A DNA stretch of 48,323 nt from Rhodospirillaceae bacterium. GTDB taxonomy: Bacteria > Pseudomonadota > Gammaproteobacteria > Steroidobacterales > Rariloculaceae. Shown piece by piece: positions 18,639 through 27,260 of the stretch. How positions within the stretch are numbered: the stretch's first letter is position 1; every line of letters starts with the position of its first letter. Location: NCBI GenBank assembly GCA_024638465.1, contig JAHEKF010000011.1, positions 15,531-63,853 on the forward strand. The letters are read 5' to 3'. The notes beneath the pieces were generated by a model that saw only the letters and a program-made list of their open reading frames with translations, had not been told where the DNA came from and searched no databases. The translations under genes and the position numbers were made by a program.

Positions 18639-20276
18639 ATGGAAGTTCAGGTTCCGGATCTAGGCGAATTCAGCGATGTCGAAGTCATCGATGTGCTGGT
18701 TGCGCCCGGCGACAGCGTGGCGTTGGAAGATCCGCTCATCGTGATCGAGACCGAAAAAGCGTCGATGGAGGTGCCTTCTCCCGTAGCCGGGGTTGTCAGT
18801 GGCTTGCGGGTTGGCGTCGGCGACCGGGTCTCGACCGGTGACGCCATCGCCGACATTCAGGCGTCTACCGGGGATTCCGAAGAAGCCGGAGAAGCCGAAG
18901 AAGCCGAAGAAGCCGGAGACATTGCGGCTGCCGGGGAGAATGCAGAGCGCGATGACACGCCGACGGCCGCATCGTCGCCAGCGGCAGCCGAGTCCGACAC
19001 GGGCGGCCCGCCCGAGCCCGAAACGATACTGGTCCCTGACCTCGGCGATTTTGCCGATGTCGAAGTGATCGACGTACTCGTCGAGCCCGGTGCAGACGTC
19101 GAGGTCGAGCAAGGGCTGATCTCCCTGGAGACCGAGAAAGCGACGATGGAGTTGCCGTCGCCGCAGGCAGGCAGGATCGAGAAGCTGCTGGTCGCGGCAG
19201 GCGATAAAGTATCGGCGGGCGATGCGGTAGCCGTGCTGCTGCCGGCTGTCGCGACGTTTGCGGCGACCGAAACCGTGACGGAACTTCAGCCGCCGCCGGA
19301 TAAAAAGCCTGCGCCCGTCAAACCCGCCGCGCCGCCTGCGCCCCGCAGAGAGACAGCCACGATCAATGAACCGGGTTTTGCGAGTGCGCATGCAAGTCCA
19401 TCGGTGCGCAAACTGGCGCGGGAACTCGGTGTCGATCTGGCGCGCGTAACGGGTACCGGGCACAAGGGCCGGGTAACGGCCGAGGACCTCAAAGCTTTCG
19501 TCAAGGACGCGCTGCAGGGCCGTACCGGTCCGGCGCTGCCGACGGTCGCGAGCGTCGATCATGCGGCGTTTGGTGCGGTCGAAGTCGAGCCGCTTTCGCG
19601 AATTCAAAAGATCGCCGGACCCAGGCTGCATGCGAGCTGGGTCAACGTCCCGCATGTCACGCAGCATGACGAGGCGGATATCACGAAGCTCGAAGAAATG
19701 CGGCAGGAGCGCAAGGAAGCTGCTTCGCAGCAGGGTGTGCGTCTCACGCCGCTCGCGTATATCGTGCGCGCATGCGTTGTCGCGCTCGACGAGTTTCCGC
19801 GGTTCGCAACGTCTTTGAGCGACGATGGCGAAAGTCTCGTGATCAAGAAATACCGCCATATCGGGTTCGCGGCGGATACTCCCAATGGTCTCGTCGTTCC
19901 CGTTATTCGCGACGCTGACAAGCTCTCGATACTCGAGATCGCGCGCGAGCTTGCCGAGTTGAGCGAGCGCGCAAGAGCCGGCAAGCTTTCTCGCGACGAG
20001 ATTCAGGGCGGCGTATTCACGATTTCGAGCCTCGGCGGTATAGGCGGGACCGCGTTTACGCCCATCATCAACGCGCCCGAGGTGGCGATACTCGGCGTGT
20101 CTCGCAGCCGCCAGCAAGCCGTATTCGTCGACGGTGATTTTGTTCCCAGGCTCATCCTGCCGTTGTCGCTGTCTTACGACCATCGTGTGATAGACGGAGC
20201 GCTCGCGGCGCGCTTTACCACGCATCTCGGGCGGATCCTCGCCGATGCCGAGGGTCTCGCGGATGGTTCTATATGA
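18639..20276 (+). CDS. aceF: pyruvate dehydrogenase E2, dihydrolipoamide acetyltransferase
   Basis: The 545-residue core protein has two N-terminal lipoyl domains, with lipoylated Lys40 (ETEKASM) and Lys167 (ETEKATM). The domains are near-duplicates of each other. An E1/E3-binding domain follows at about 252-290 (ASPSVRKLARELGVD), then the acetyltransferase domain with catalytic motif DHRVIDG (514-520; His515, Asp519). The linker after the first lipoyl domain (about 78-125) starts glutamate/alanine-rich instead of the common Ala-Pro type and comes from a short tandem DNA repeat. It is translated between aceE and lpd, and its TGA overlaps the lpd ATG. Confidence 0.97.
   Translation: MEVQVPDLGEFSDVEVIDVLVAPGDSVALEDPLIVIETEKASMEVPSPVAGVVSGLRVGVGDRVSTGDAIADIQASTGDSEEAGEAEEAEEAGDIAAAGENAERDDTPTAASSPAAAESDTGGPPEPETILVPDLGDFADVEVIDVLVEPGADVEVEQGLISLETEKATMELPSPQAGRIEKLLVAAGDKVSAGDAVAVLLPAVATFAATETVTELQPPPDKKPAPVKPAAPPAPRRETATINEPGFASAHASPSVRKLARELGVDLARVTGTGHKGRVTAEDLKAFVKDALQGRTGPALPTVASVDHAAFGAVEVEPLSRIQKIAGPRLHASWVNVPHVTQHDEADITKLEEMRQERKEAASQQGVRLTPLAYIVRACVVALDEFPRFATSLSDDGESLVIKKYRHIGFAADTPNGLVVPVIRDADKLSILEIARELAELSERARAGKLSRDEIQGGVFTISSLGGIGGTAFTPIINAPEVAILGVSRSRQQAVFVDGDFVPRLILPLSLSYDHRVIDGALAARFTTHLGRILADAEGLADGSI
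18879..18918 (+). repeat. short GAA-GCC microrepeat inside aceF
   Basis: Imperfect tandem units of GAAGCCGAA and GAAGCCGGA encode the acidic EEAGEAEEAEEAG part of the interdomain linker. Repeat slippage here would change linker length in frame without touching folded domains. Confidence 0.6.
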
Positions 20277-21694
20277 CGGCCACGACGGCGATAGAGACTG
20301 AACTGGTTGTACTCGGATCGGGCCCGGGTGGTTACACGGCCGCGTTTCGAGCGGCAGATCTCGGGCTCGACGTCGTACTGGTCGAACGCTGGCCGAATCT
20401 GGGCGGTGTCTGCCTGAACGTCGGCTGTATTCCCTCGAAAGCGCTATTGCACGCTGCGCGGGTCATCGAAGAATCGAATGAGATGGCTGCACACGGTATC
20501 TCCTTCGGAGATCCGGAGATCGATACCGACAAGTTGCGTGGCTGGAAAAACAAGGTCGTCGGTCAGCTTGTCAGCGGGCTCGACGGCCTGGTCAAGCAGC
20601 GCAAGGTCAGGGTCGTTCACGGGACTGGCCGGCTCATCTCGCCGAACGAACTCGAAGTCAATGGCGAGAAAGGCACTGAAATAGTTCGTTTCGAACAGTG
20701 CATCATCGCGGCGGGATCGGAACCCGTGACATTGCCCGATACACCGGACGATCCACGTATTATCGATTCGACGGGGGCGCTCGAACTCGAAGAACTGCCG
20801 GACCGTTTGCTGGTGGTGGGCGGCGGAATCATCGGTCTGGAGATGGCGACGGTCTATGAGGCACTGGGCGTAAGCGTCTCGGTCGTCGAGTTGACGAAAA
20901 CCCTGATACCGGCAGCGGATCGGGACCTGGTCAGGCCGCTCGAGAAGCGAATCCGGACGCGCTATGAATCGATCATGCTGGGTACCGGCGTCACGGCCAT
21001 GGAAGCGGCAGAGGACGGTATCGTTGTGAGTTTCGAAGGCGAAAACGCGCCTGATACACCGCAGACTTACGGACGCGTTCTGGTCGCGGTGGGAAGACGC
21101 GCCAATGGCCTCGAAATCGGTGCCGATGCCGCCGGCGTGGATGTCAGCGATCGCGGCCTTATCGGCGTGGACCGCCAGCAACGCACCAACGTGGCGCATA
21201 TCTTCGCAATTGGCGACATCGTCGGCGAGCCCATGCTGGCGCATAAAGCGACCCATGAAGGCCGTGTCGCCGCCGAAGTAGCCGCAGGCGAGAAAAGCTT
21301 CTTCGACGCGCGCTGTATACCGTCGGTGGCGTATACCGATCCCGAGGTTGCCTGGGTCGGTCTGACCGAAGAGCAGGCGAAAGCGGACGGGTTGGCGTAC
21401 GAGAAGGGCGTATTTCCGTGGGCGGCCAGCGGCAGAGCGTTGTCTCTCACGCGGTCCGAAGGGTTGACGAAGTTGCTGTTCGACGAATCGAACGGCCATC
21501 TGCTAGGTGCCGGCATCGTTGGAACGCATGCCGGCGATTTGATCGCCGAGGCCGGACTCGCGATCGAGATGGGCTGCGATGCAGCCGACATCGGCCTGAC
21601 GATCCACCCGCACCCGACGTTATCGGAAACGGTCGCTTTCGCCGCCGAAGCCGCGGAGGGAACGATAACGGATCTCTATATCCCCAAGCGTTAG
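20273..21694 (+). CDS. lpd: dihydrolipoamide dehydrogenase (E3)
   Basis: Lpd reoxidises dihydrolipoamide on AceF, passing electrons through FAD and a disulphide to NAD+. The FAD site is GSGPGGYTAAFRAADLG, the redox disulphide is Cys47/Cys52 in GGVCLNVGCIPSK, the NAD site is VVGGGIIGLEMA, and the C-terminal active-site base is in HPHPTLSE (about 445-452). It has 473 residues with no fused lipoyl domain. The ATG overlaps the aceF stop (ATGA), and the stop codon overlaps that of nth on the other strand, leaving no room for a terminator between them. Confidence 0.97.
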   Translation: MTATTAIETELVVLGSGPGGYTAAFRAADLGLDVVLVERWPNLGGVCLNVGCIPSKALLHAARVIEESNEMAAHGISFGDPEIDTDKLRGWKNKVVGQLVSGLDGLVKQRKVRVVHGTGRLISPNELEVNGEKGTEIVRFEQCIIAAGSEPVTLPDTPDDPRIIDSTGALELEELPDRLLVVGGGIIGLEMATVYEALGVSVSVVELTKTLIPAADRDLVRPLEKRIRTRYESIMLGTGVTAMEAAEDGIVVSFEGENAPDTPQTYGRVLVAVGRRANGLEIGADAAGVDVSDRGLIGVDRQQRTNVAHIFAIGDIVGEPMLAHKATHEGRVAAEVAAGEKSFFDARCIPSVAYTDPEVAWVGLTEEQAKADGLAYEKGVFPWAASGRALSLTRSEGLTKLLFDESNGHLLGAGIVGTHAGDLIAEAGLAIEMGCDAADIGLTIHPHPTLSETVAFAAEAAEGTITDLYIPKR

Positions 21695-22326
21695 GCGCTG
21701 GTCTTGGAGCGGTAATCGCAGAGATCTGCGATGGGGCAGGCCGGACAGTCGGGCTTGCGAGCCTTGCAGACATAGCGCCCGTGAAGGATCAGCCAGTGAT
21801 GGGCGTCCTTTTTGAACTCATCCGGCGTGAACTTCAACAGTTTCTTTTCGACTTCGACAACGTTCTTGCCCGGCGCCAGACCCGTGCGATTCGATACGCG
21901 AAAGATATGCGTGTCGACTGCAATGGTAGGTTCTCCGAAAGCCGTATTCAGGATGACGTTAGCGGTCTTTCGCCCGACGCCCGGCAATGCTTCGAGAGAT
22001 TCACGATCCCTGGGAACTTCGCCGGCATGTCGGTCCAGCAAGATCCGGCATGCGGCGACGATATTCTTCGCCTTGTTATTGAATAACCCGATCGTCTGGA
22101 TGTAGGGCTTCAATCCGGTTTCGCCAAGCTCGAGTATTGCCTCGGGCGTATTCGCAACCCGGAACAGTTCAGCGGTCGCTTTGTTGACGCTGATATCGGT
22201 CGCCTGAGCCGACAGGACGACCGAGACGAGCAACTCGAAAGGGGAGCGGTACCGGAGCTCTGTCGTTGGTGCTGGGTTTGCGGCAGCCAGGCGCTCGTAG
22301 ATCCGGCGTCGCCTGGCCGGATTCAA
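21691..22326 (-). CDS. nth: endonuclease III
   Basis: Nth is a DNA glycosylase/AP lyase that removes oxidised pyrimidines. The helix-hairpin-helix LPGVGRKTANV holds catalytic Lys120, Asp138 lies in IAVDTHIFRV, and the [4Fe-4S] ligands are Cys187, Cys194, Cys197 and Cys203. All are at E. coli numbering. The start is TTG, overlapping the rsxE stop (TTGA). The N-terminus MNPARRRRIYERL lines up with the E. coli protein, which supports this start. nth is the last gene of the metG-rsx operon, a common gammaproteobacterial arrangement. Confidence 0.96.
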   Translation of the reverse strand: MNPARRRRIYERLAAANPAPTTELRYRSPFELLVSVVLSAQATDISVNKATAELFRVANTPEAILELGETGLKPYIQTIGLFNNKAKNIVAACRILLDRHAGEVPRDRESLEALPGVGRKTANVILNTAFGEPTIAVDTHIFRVSNRTGLAPGKNVVEVEKKLLKFTPDEFKKDAHHWLILHGRYVCKARKPDCPACPIADLCDYRSKTSA

Positions 22327-22997
22327 CTCGAAGTCTCTCGCGGCTCAGCGATGCGCTCGTCTTTGGTCTCGTTGTTCCGGGCGCTGAAGTGATTTTTTAC
22401 CGCGATGAGAAACGCGAGCCCGAAGAATGCGCCGGGGGGCAGCGCTGCGACCAGAATACCGTCGAACGGCAGGTCGAGCTGAAAGCCCGCGGCATTGCTG
22501 CCGAAGAGCTGGTCGAGCCCGGACATCAGCGTTCCTTGTCCTACCAGTTCTCTGATCGCGCCCAGGGTGACCAGGACGGCCATAAAGCCGATTCCGGTAC
22601 TGAGGCCGCCGAGTACGGCAATGCCGATCGTTCGACGGCTGGCGACCAGCTCCGCTTGCGCGAGAATCGCGCAATTCGTCACGATCAGGGGGATGAAAAG
22701 TCCGAGCGTCTGATGAAGATCGTGCAGAAAAGCATCGGACAGCAAGTCGACGATCGTGACGAGCGACGCGATCACGAGAACGAATGTCACGATTCGCGCG
22801 GCGGGGACGAGCGCGCCGCGAATCAGCGATACCGTGATGTTGGTTGCGACAAGTACCGCCGTTGTTGCCAGTCCCAACGCGAGGCCGTTGACGAGCGTCG
22901 TCGTTATCGCAAGCAGCGGACAAAGCCCGAGCAGCTGTACCAGCGCAGGATTGTTACGCCATGCACCGTCGACAAGGATAGCTCGAGCTTCATTCAT
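22323..22997 (-). CDS. rsxE: Rnf/Rsx electron transport complex subunit E
   Basis: RsxE is an integral membrane subunit of 224 residues with about six helices. It is paralogous to RsxA and carries the paired cysteine-containing segments LLGLCPLL and VTNCAIL. In the complex these face the equivalent cysteines of RsxA and are thought to hold a [2Fe-2S] cluster inside the membrane. It overlaps rsxG by 8 bp and nth by 4 bp, consistent with a single polycistronic message. Confidence 0.95.
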   Translation of the reverse strand: MNEARAILVDGAWRNNPALVQLLGLCPLLAITTTLVNGLALGLATTAVLVATNITVSLIRGALVPAARIVTFVLVIASLVTIVDLLSDAFLHDLHQTLGLFIPLIVTNCAILAQAELVASRRTIGIAVLGGLSTGIGFMAVLVTLGAIRELVGQGTLMSGLDQLFGSNAAGFQLDLPFDGILVAALPPGAFFGLAFLIAVKNHFSARNNETKDERIAEPRETSS

Positions 22998-23631
22998 CGG
23001 TCAGATCCGCAGCGTTGGAAAATAGCGCTTCCCGGTTTCTCTCGAAATAGATCAGCGTGTCGCGCACGCTCTTTACAACAGCTCGTGGCGATACGGTCGC
23101 GCCGGTAATTGAATCAAACTCGCCGCCGTCAGCCTGAACAGACCAGTCGGCAAGTTCGGGTGCGCTCAGGCTGGCTCCGTCGAAACCCAGAATCCAGCTC
23201 GATTTCCCGAGATCTATGGCATCGCCGAGACCGGGCGTCTCTCGATGGTTCGTGACGCGGACGCTGGTAACGGTCATATCCGCCGAGATCCCGATCAACA
23301 GGTCAATGGGCCCGTTGTATCCTCGCGGCGCGACGCTGGCGAAGATCGCCGCGACCGGCTGGCCGTTTCGCGTTGCGCGATACACGTCGACGGGCTCGGC
23401 GGTGCCGAGCAATTCAGCGTCGACGACGGAAATCCGGCTTGCGGTGAGGTCGTTGTCGTAGCTTGACGAGTCCAGGACCTCGTGCAGAGACTGGAGCAGC
23501 CGTTCCTGCCGGTTTGCTTCGATTCGCTCGTGACTGAGTTCGTAGCTACCCGTAACGAGGAATGCCGCAACTGTCGCAATCGCGGCTACGGATAACACTG
23601 CCGGCAGGATTTTCGGTTCAGTCTCGTCCAT
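22990..23631 (-). CDS. rsxG: Rnf/Rsx electron transport complex subunit G (flavoprotein)
   Basis: RsxG has one N-terminal membrane anchor (about residues 8-28) and a periplasmic FMN-binding domain. The FMN is expected to be linked by a phosphoester to Thr179 in the motif SITGATVSPRAVV. Length (213 residues) is normal. It overlaps rsxD by 14 bp and rsxE by 8 bp, so translation is probably coupled along the operon. Confidence 0.94.
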   Translation of the reverse strand: MDETEPKILPAVLSVAAIATVAAFLVTGSYELSHERIEANRQERLLQSLHEVLDSSSYDNDLTASRISVVDAELLGTAEPVDVYRATRNGQPVAAIFASVAPRGYNGPIDLLIGISADMTVTSVRVTNHRETPGLGDAIDLGKSSWILGFDGASLSAPELADWSVQADGGEFDSITGATVSPRAVVKSVRDTLIYFERNREALFSNAADLTDE

Positions 23632-24664
23632 AGATCCGGGGTCTCGTGTAACGATCGATCATCGGAACCGTTGCGTTCATCAGTAGCACCGCGAAAGCTA
23701 TTCCGTCCGGATAGCCGCCCCAGGTACGAATCGCAAATGTCAGAAAGCCTATGCCCGCCCCGTAGATCAGGCGACCTTTCGGCGTTGCCGCCGCGGTAAC
23801 GGGATCGGTCGCGATAAAGAAAGCGCCCAGTAGCGTCGCGCCGCTGAACACGTGGAAAGTGGATGAGAGAAAGCGACTCGAATCGAGTGTGTGCATGGTT
23901 GCCGCGCAAATCGCGATTGCAGCGATCATCGCGACGGGAATATGCCAGCGAATGACGCCCCGAATCAGCAGGTAGATGCCACCTGCTGCGGCGGCAGCGT
24001 TGATCCATTCCCATCCTCGGCCGCCCAAAGCGCCGTAGAGCGCGCCATTGCGGATTTCCGTGATCGTCAGCATCTCGCCGAGGCCTTCCTTGATCTGGTC
24101 GAGCGGTGTTGCCTGCGTAATGGCATCGATGCCGGTTCCTGCGGGTAGCAGTCCTGCGATCGCGAACGACAATTGCGCAGCTAGCCCCAGCTGCAAATCG
24201 GGCTCGATCGTTCCTGCCGGCGGCAGCCACTGGGTCATCTCCGTCGGGAAAGAGATCAGCAGCACCACGTAACCGACCATCGCCGGGTTGAACGGATTGC
24301 CGCCAAGTCCGCCGTAGAGGTGTTTTGCGACGACGATCGCGGTTGCCGCGCCGATTGCCGGCAACCACCATGGCGCGAGTGGCGGCAGCGCGAACGCCAG
24401 CAGGATCGCAGTGACGGCGGCGCTTGCATCCGCTAGCGATGGGGCGATCGGGCGTCGTCGTGCGCGCAGTACGAGCGCCTCTGCACCGAGCGCGAAAACG
24501 ATTGCGACGGCCATGTTGATGAGCAGACCCCAGCCGAAGACGACGACATAGACAACGGTCGCTGGCAGAAGCGCGAGCAACACGCGCCGCATGACCTGCG
24601 GTACGCTCGTTACGGGTATGACATGCGGCGCGGGCCGGAGTGCGAATGATGGTCCGGACGTCAC
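23618..24664 (-). CDS. rsxD: Rnf/Rsx electron transport complex subunit D
   Basis: The 348-residue membrane protein of about nine or ten helices carries covalent FMN on Thr277 of the motif SGATLLGAFFIATDP. In Rnf complexes RnfD is thought to form the ion-conducting part together with A and E. Its start overlaps the rsxC stop by 4 bp (ATGA). The GGLGGNPFNPAMVGY segment is also well conserved in the family. Confidence 0.95.
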   Translation of the reverse strand: MTSGPSFALRPAPHVIPVTSVPQVMRRVLLALLPATVVYVVVFGWGLLINMAVAIVFALGAEALVLRARRRPIAPSLADASAAVTAILLAFALPPLAPWWLPAIGAATAIVVAKHLYGGLGGNPFNPAMVGYVVLLISFPTEMTQWLPPAGTIEPDLQLGLAAQLSFAIAGLLPAGTGIDAITQATPLDQIKEGLGEMLTITEIRNGALYGALGGRGWEWINAAAAAGGIYLLIRGVIRWHIPVAMIAAIAICAATMHTLDSSRFLSSTFHVFSGATLLGAFFIATDPVTAAATPKGRLIYGAGIGFLTFAIRTWGGYPDGIAFAVLLMNATVPMIDRYTRPRIYGRD

Positions 24665-26184
24665 TCCAGGACCTCTTTGTCAGCTGAGCGTCGTTTCCGG
24701 GCACGGTCTATCGCCGCCTGTATCGTTTCGTGGCGGCTGAGCGAGTCTGCCGCAACTTTGGCTTTGAGTTCGTTTCGGAATGAGCTTGCCTCAGCCTGCT
24801 GATGCTGCAGGCGTTCCTGTTTGCTGAGATATCGAACGTAAGAGGTGTCGGCAAGCTCCTGATGCTGTTCGTGCTTCGCCCACGCGTGTTTCGCGCCGCG
24901 AAAGTAGGCCGTCAGCGGAATCTGGCTCGGACAAGCGACGTCGCAGCAACCGCACTCGATGCAGTCGCGCAGTCCGAAGTTATCCAGCGCCGCGAATTCG
25001 AACGATCTCGAGTAGCGCAGCAGCTCCTGCGGAAGCAGCCGAGCCGGACAAACTTCAGCGCAATCGCCGCAGCGAATACACGGCCATTCGTCATAACGAT
25101 CGCGTACTTCGGAAGCCTGAGCGGCAACAACACAGTTCGTTGCCTTCGTGATCGGAAGCTCGTCCGTGGAGATCGAGTAGCCCATCATTGCGCCGCCGTG
25201 AATCAGACGGCCAACATCCTCCGTATAGCCGCCGCAATGGTCGACGAGCTCGCGAATGGACGTGCCGATCGGCACTTCGACGTTCTGCGGTTCGGAGATT
25301 CCTGCGCCCGTCACAGAAACTATCCGCGTCAGCAGTGGCTCGCCGTGACGAAGCAGTCGATTGACTGCGTAGGCAGTCCCGACGTTCTGGCAAACGTAGC
25401 CACATGCGATCGGGAATTTGCCACTCGGTACTTCCTCACCGGTGAGTATCTCGACGAGCTGTCGTTCTCCGCCAGCGGGATAGATCGTCGGCACTTTCGC
25501 TACAGTTATTCGATCATCGCCGAGCTGCTCGATAGCGGCGTCGATCGCAGCGGTCGCGAGAGGCTTGTCGTTTTCGATCGCTACCCTGCAGGCGTTTGCG
25601 TTCAGCAGCTCCATTATCGCCTTTGCGCCCGCGATGATTTCGTGCGCATGCTCGCGCATCAGGAGGTCGTCACAACTGATGTACGGTTCGCATTCAGCGC
25701 CGTTCAGAATCAGCGTATGACAGCCATCGTTGTTTTCCAGTTTCGCGGCCGTTGGAAACGCGGCGCCGCCAAGGCCGACGATCCCGCTGTTTCGCAGTGC
25801 TTCGAGTCGCTCCGAGCGCGATTCGGGCCAGCCGAGCGCGGGTGCCGATCCGTGAATAGCCGGATCGACGTCGATTTCGACGCAGTCAGTCTGGATGAGC
25901 TGGTATCCGCCCGGCACGGTTCTCCGTCCCACCGCCGTTACGTGTCCGGAGAGGGAAGCATGTACGGCCGTCGATCGCGCCTCTCGCGGCTTGCCGATGA
26001 CCTGTCCTCGCAGCACTGTCTGTCCTGGTTCAACAACCGGTACCGCGGCCGGCCCGGATTGTTGCGTCATCGGAATCGCGAGGCTCTGCGGCGCGAGCGC
26101 ACGGTTGATGGGCGAGGTCGTGGACATGCGCTTGCGGGCAACTAGCCGCAGACCACCCGTCAGCCTGGTGCCGAGTTCAGGCAT
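24661..26184 (-). CDS. rsxC: Rnf/Rsx electron transport complex subunit C
   Basis: RsxC is the soluble entry or exit subunit that handles NADH and flavin. The nucleotide-binding region includes GLGGAAFPTAAKL and NGAECEPYISCD. Two [4Fe-4S] clusters are bound by CIRCGDCAEVCP and CIECGCCDVACP. At 507 residues it lacks the long repetitive C-terminal extension seen in E. coli RsxC (about 740 residues) and resembles the short form found in many other bacteria. It overlaps rsxB by 8 bp. Confidence 0.95.
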   Translation of the reverse strand: MPELGTRLTGGLRLVARKRMSTTSPINRALAPQSLAIPMTQQSGPAAVPVVEPGQTVLRGQVIGKPREARSTAVHASLSGHVTAVGRRTVPGGYQLIQTDCVEIDVDPAIHGSAPALGWPESRSERLEALRNSGIVGLGGAAFPTAAKLENNDGCHTLILNGAECEPYISCDDLLMREHAHEIIAGAKAIMELLNANACRVAIENDKPLATAAIDAAIEQLGDDRITVAKVPTIYPAGGERQLVEILTGEEVPSGKFPIACGYVCQNVGTAYAVNRLLRHGEPLLTRIVSVTGAGISEPQNVEVPIGTSIRELVDHCGGYTEDVGRLIHGGAMMGYSISTDELPITKATNCVVAAQASEVRDRYDEWPCIRCGDCAEVCPARLLPQELLRYSRSFEFAALDNFGLRDCIECGCCDVACPSQIPLTAYFRGAKHAWAKHEQHQELADTSYVRYLSKQERLQHQQAEASSFRNELKAKVAADSLSRHETIQAAIDRARKRRSADKEVLE

Positions 26185-26674
26185 CTCTCGGTCTCAACTC
26201 GATACAATCGACAGGGCAGGGCGTCAGGCACAGTTCGCAGCCCGTACAGTAGTTTGCGATGACCGTGTGCATCATCTGCGATATCCCGGCGATAGCGTCT
26301 ACCGGGCAGACCCGGGCGCAGAGATTGCAGCCGATGCAGAGGCTTTCGTCGATCCGCGCGACCTGATCCAGGTTGGCTTCCCCGAGATCTTCCTGCATCG
26401 GTTTGGCTTCGCAGCCAAGAAGTTCCGCCAGCCTGCGGATGGTCTCGTCGCCGCCTGGCGGGCAGCGATTGATGTCCGTGTCGTCAGCCGCGAGGGCTTC
26501 AGCATAAGCACGGCATCCGGGAAAGCCGCACTGGGCGCATTGGATTCTCGGCAGGGCGCTCTCGATACGATCGACGATCGGGTCCGGCGGCGGTTTCAGA
26601 ACGCGAGCGCTGATCAGCAGTAATAGCGCCAGCGTCAGTGCGAGACCGCCGAGGATGACAGTGCCCGTGATCAT
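26177..26674 (-). CDS. rsxB: Rnf/Rsx electron transport complex subunit B (ferredoxin)
   Basis: RsxB is anchored by one N-terminal helix and carries three iron-sulphur motifs: an N-terminal CAQCGFPGC type cluster site, then two ferredoxin motifs, CIGCNLCARVCP and CTGCELCLTPCP. It relays electrons between ferredoxin and the membrane subunits. Length is 165 residues. The start codon overlaps the rsxA stop (TGATG), which indicates translational coupling. Confidence 0.95.
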   Translation of the reverse strand: MITGTVILGGLALTLALLLLISARVLKPPPDPIVDRIESALPRIQCAQCGFPGCRAYAEALAADDTDINRCPPGGDETIRRLAELLGCEAKPMQEDLGEANLDQVARIDESLCIGCNLCARVCPVDAIAGISQMMHTVIANYCTGCELCLTPCPVDCIELRPRDA

Positions 26675-27255
26675 CAGAGGCGCAGAAAACCGTTAAAGCC
26701 GAGAAATGCCATCGACATGATGCCTGCCGTGACCAATGCGATGGCGGGTCCGCGAAACGGCAGCGGGATATCCGTACCGTCGATTCGTTCGCGCAATCCC
26801 GATAGCAAGGTCAGTACGATACCGAAGCCGAGCGCTGCGCCGGCGCCGAAAAACAGCGCCGCCAGCAGGCTGCGCTGCTCGGTGGAATTGAGCAGCGCCA
26901 CGCCCAGGACCGCGCAGTTGCTGGCGATTAGCGGTATATAGATACCGAGGATTCGATGGAGTACGGGCGACATGCGGCGTACGGCCAGCTCGGTCAGCTG
27001 AACAGCCGCGCCGATAACGAGGATAAACGCGATCAAACGCAGGTACAGGAGATCGAAAGGCAGCAGCAGATACCGTTCGACGAGGTAGCTGAGCCCGGAA
27101 GCCAGCGTCAGAACGAGCCCGGTGGCGAGCGCCATTCCCAGCGCACCGTCCAGTCGTCGCGACGCGCCCATGAAAGGGCAAAGTCCGAGAAACTGCACCA
27201 GAACGAAGTTGTTCACCAGCGCCGCTGCGAAGATGATGAGCAATAGCTCCGTCAT
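26674..27255 (-). CDS. rsxA: Rnf/Rsx electron transport complex subunit A
   Basis: The 193-residue integral membrane subunit has six helices. Cysteine-bearing segments QFLGLCPFMG and ASNCAVLG pair with those of RsxE. It begins 5 bp after the metG stop, so it has no room for a separate promoter and is read from the metG transcript. The full set A-B-C-D-G-E is present and in the standard order. The complex moves electrons between NAD(H) and ferredoxin coupled to ion flux, and in enteric bacteria it also keeps SoxR reduced. Confidence 0.95.
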   Translation of the reverse strand: MTELLLIIFAAALVNNFVLVQFLGLCPFMGASRRLDGALGMALATGLVLTLASGLSYLVERYLLLPFDLLYLRLIAFILVIGAAVQLTELAVRRMSPVLHRILGIYIPLIASNCAVLGVALLNSTEQRSLLAALFFGAGAALGFGIVLTLLSGLRERIDGTDIPLPFRGPAIALVTAGIMSMAFLGFNGFLRL

Positions 27256-27260
27256 GGGTA

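Noticed and set aside
18660-20225. Long minus-strand frame (521 codons) opposite aceF
   Set aside because: It is arginine-rich with no domain character and lies wholly opposite a certain gene; it arises from codon bias in GC-rich coding DNA.
24802-26145. 447-codon plus-strand frame opposite rsxC
   Set aside because: A shadow of rsxC with no recognisable family and no independent ribosome-binding site.
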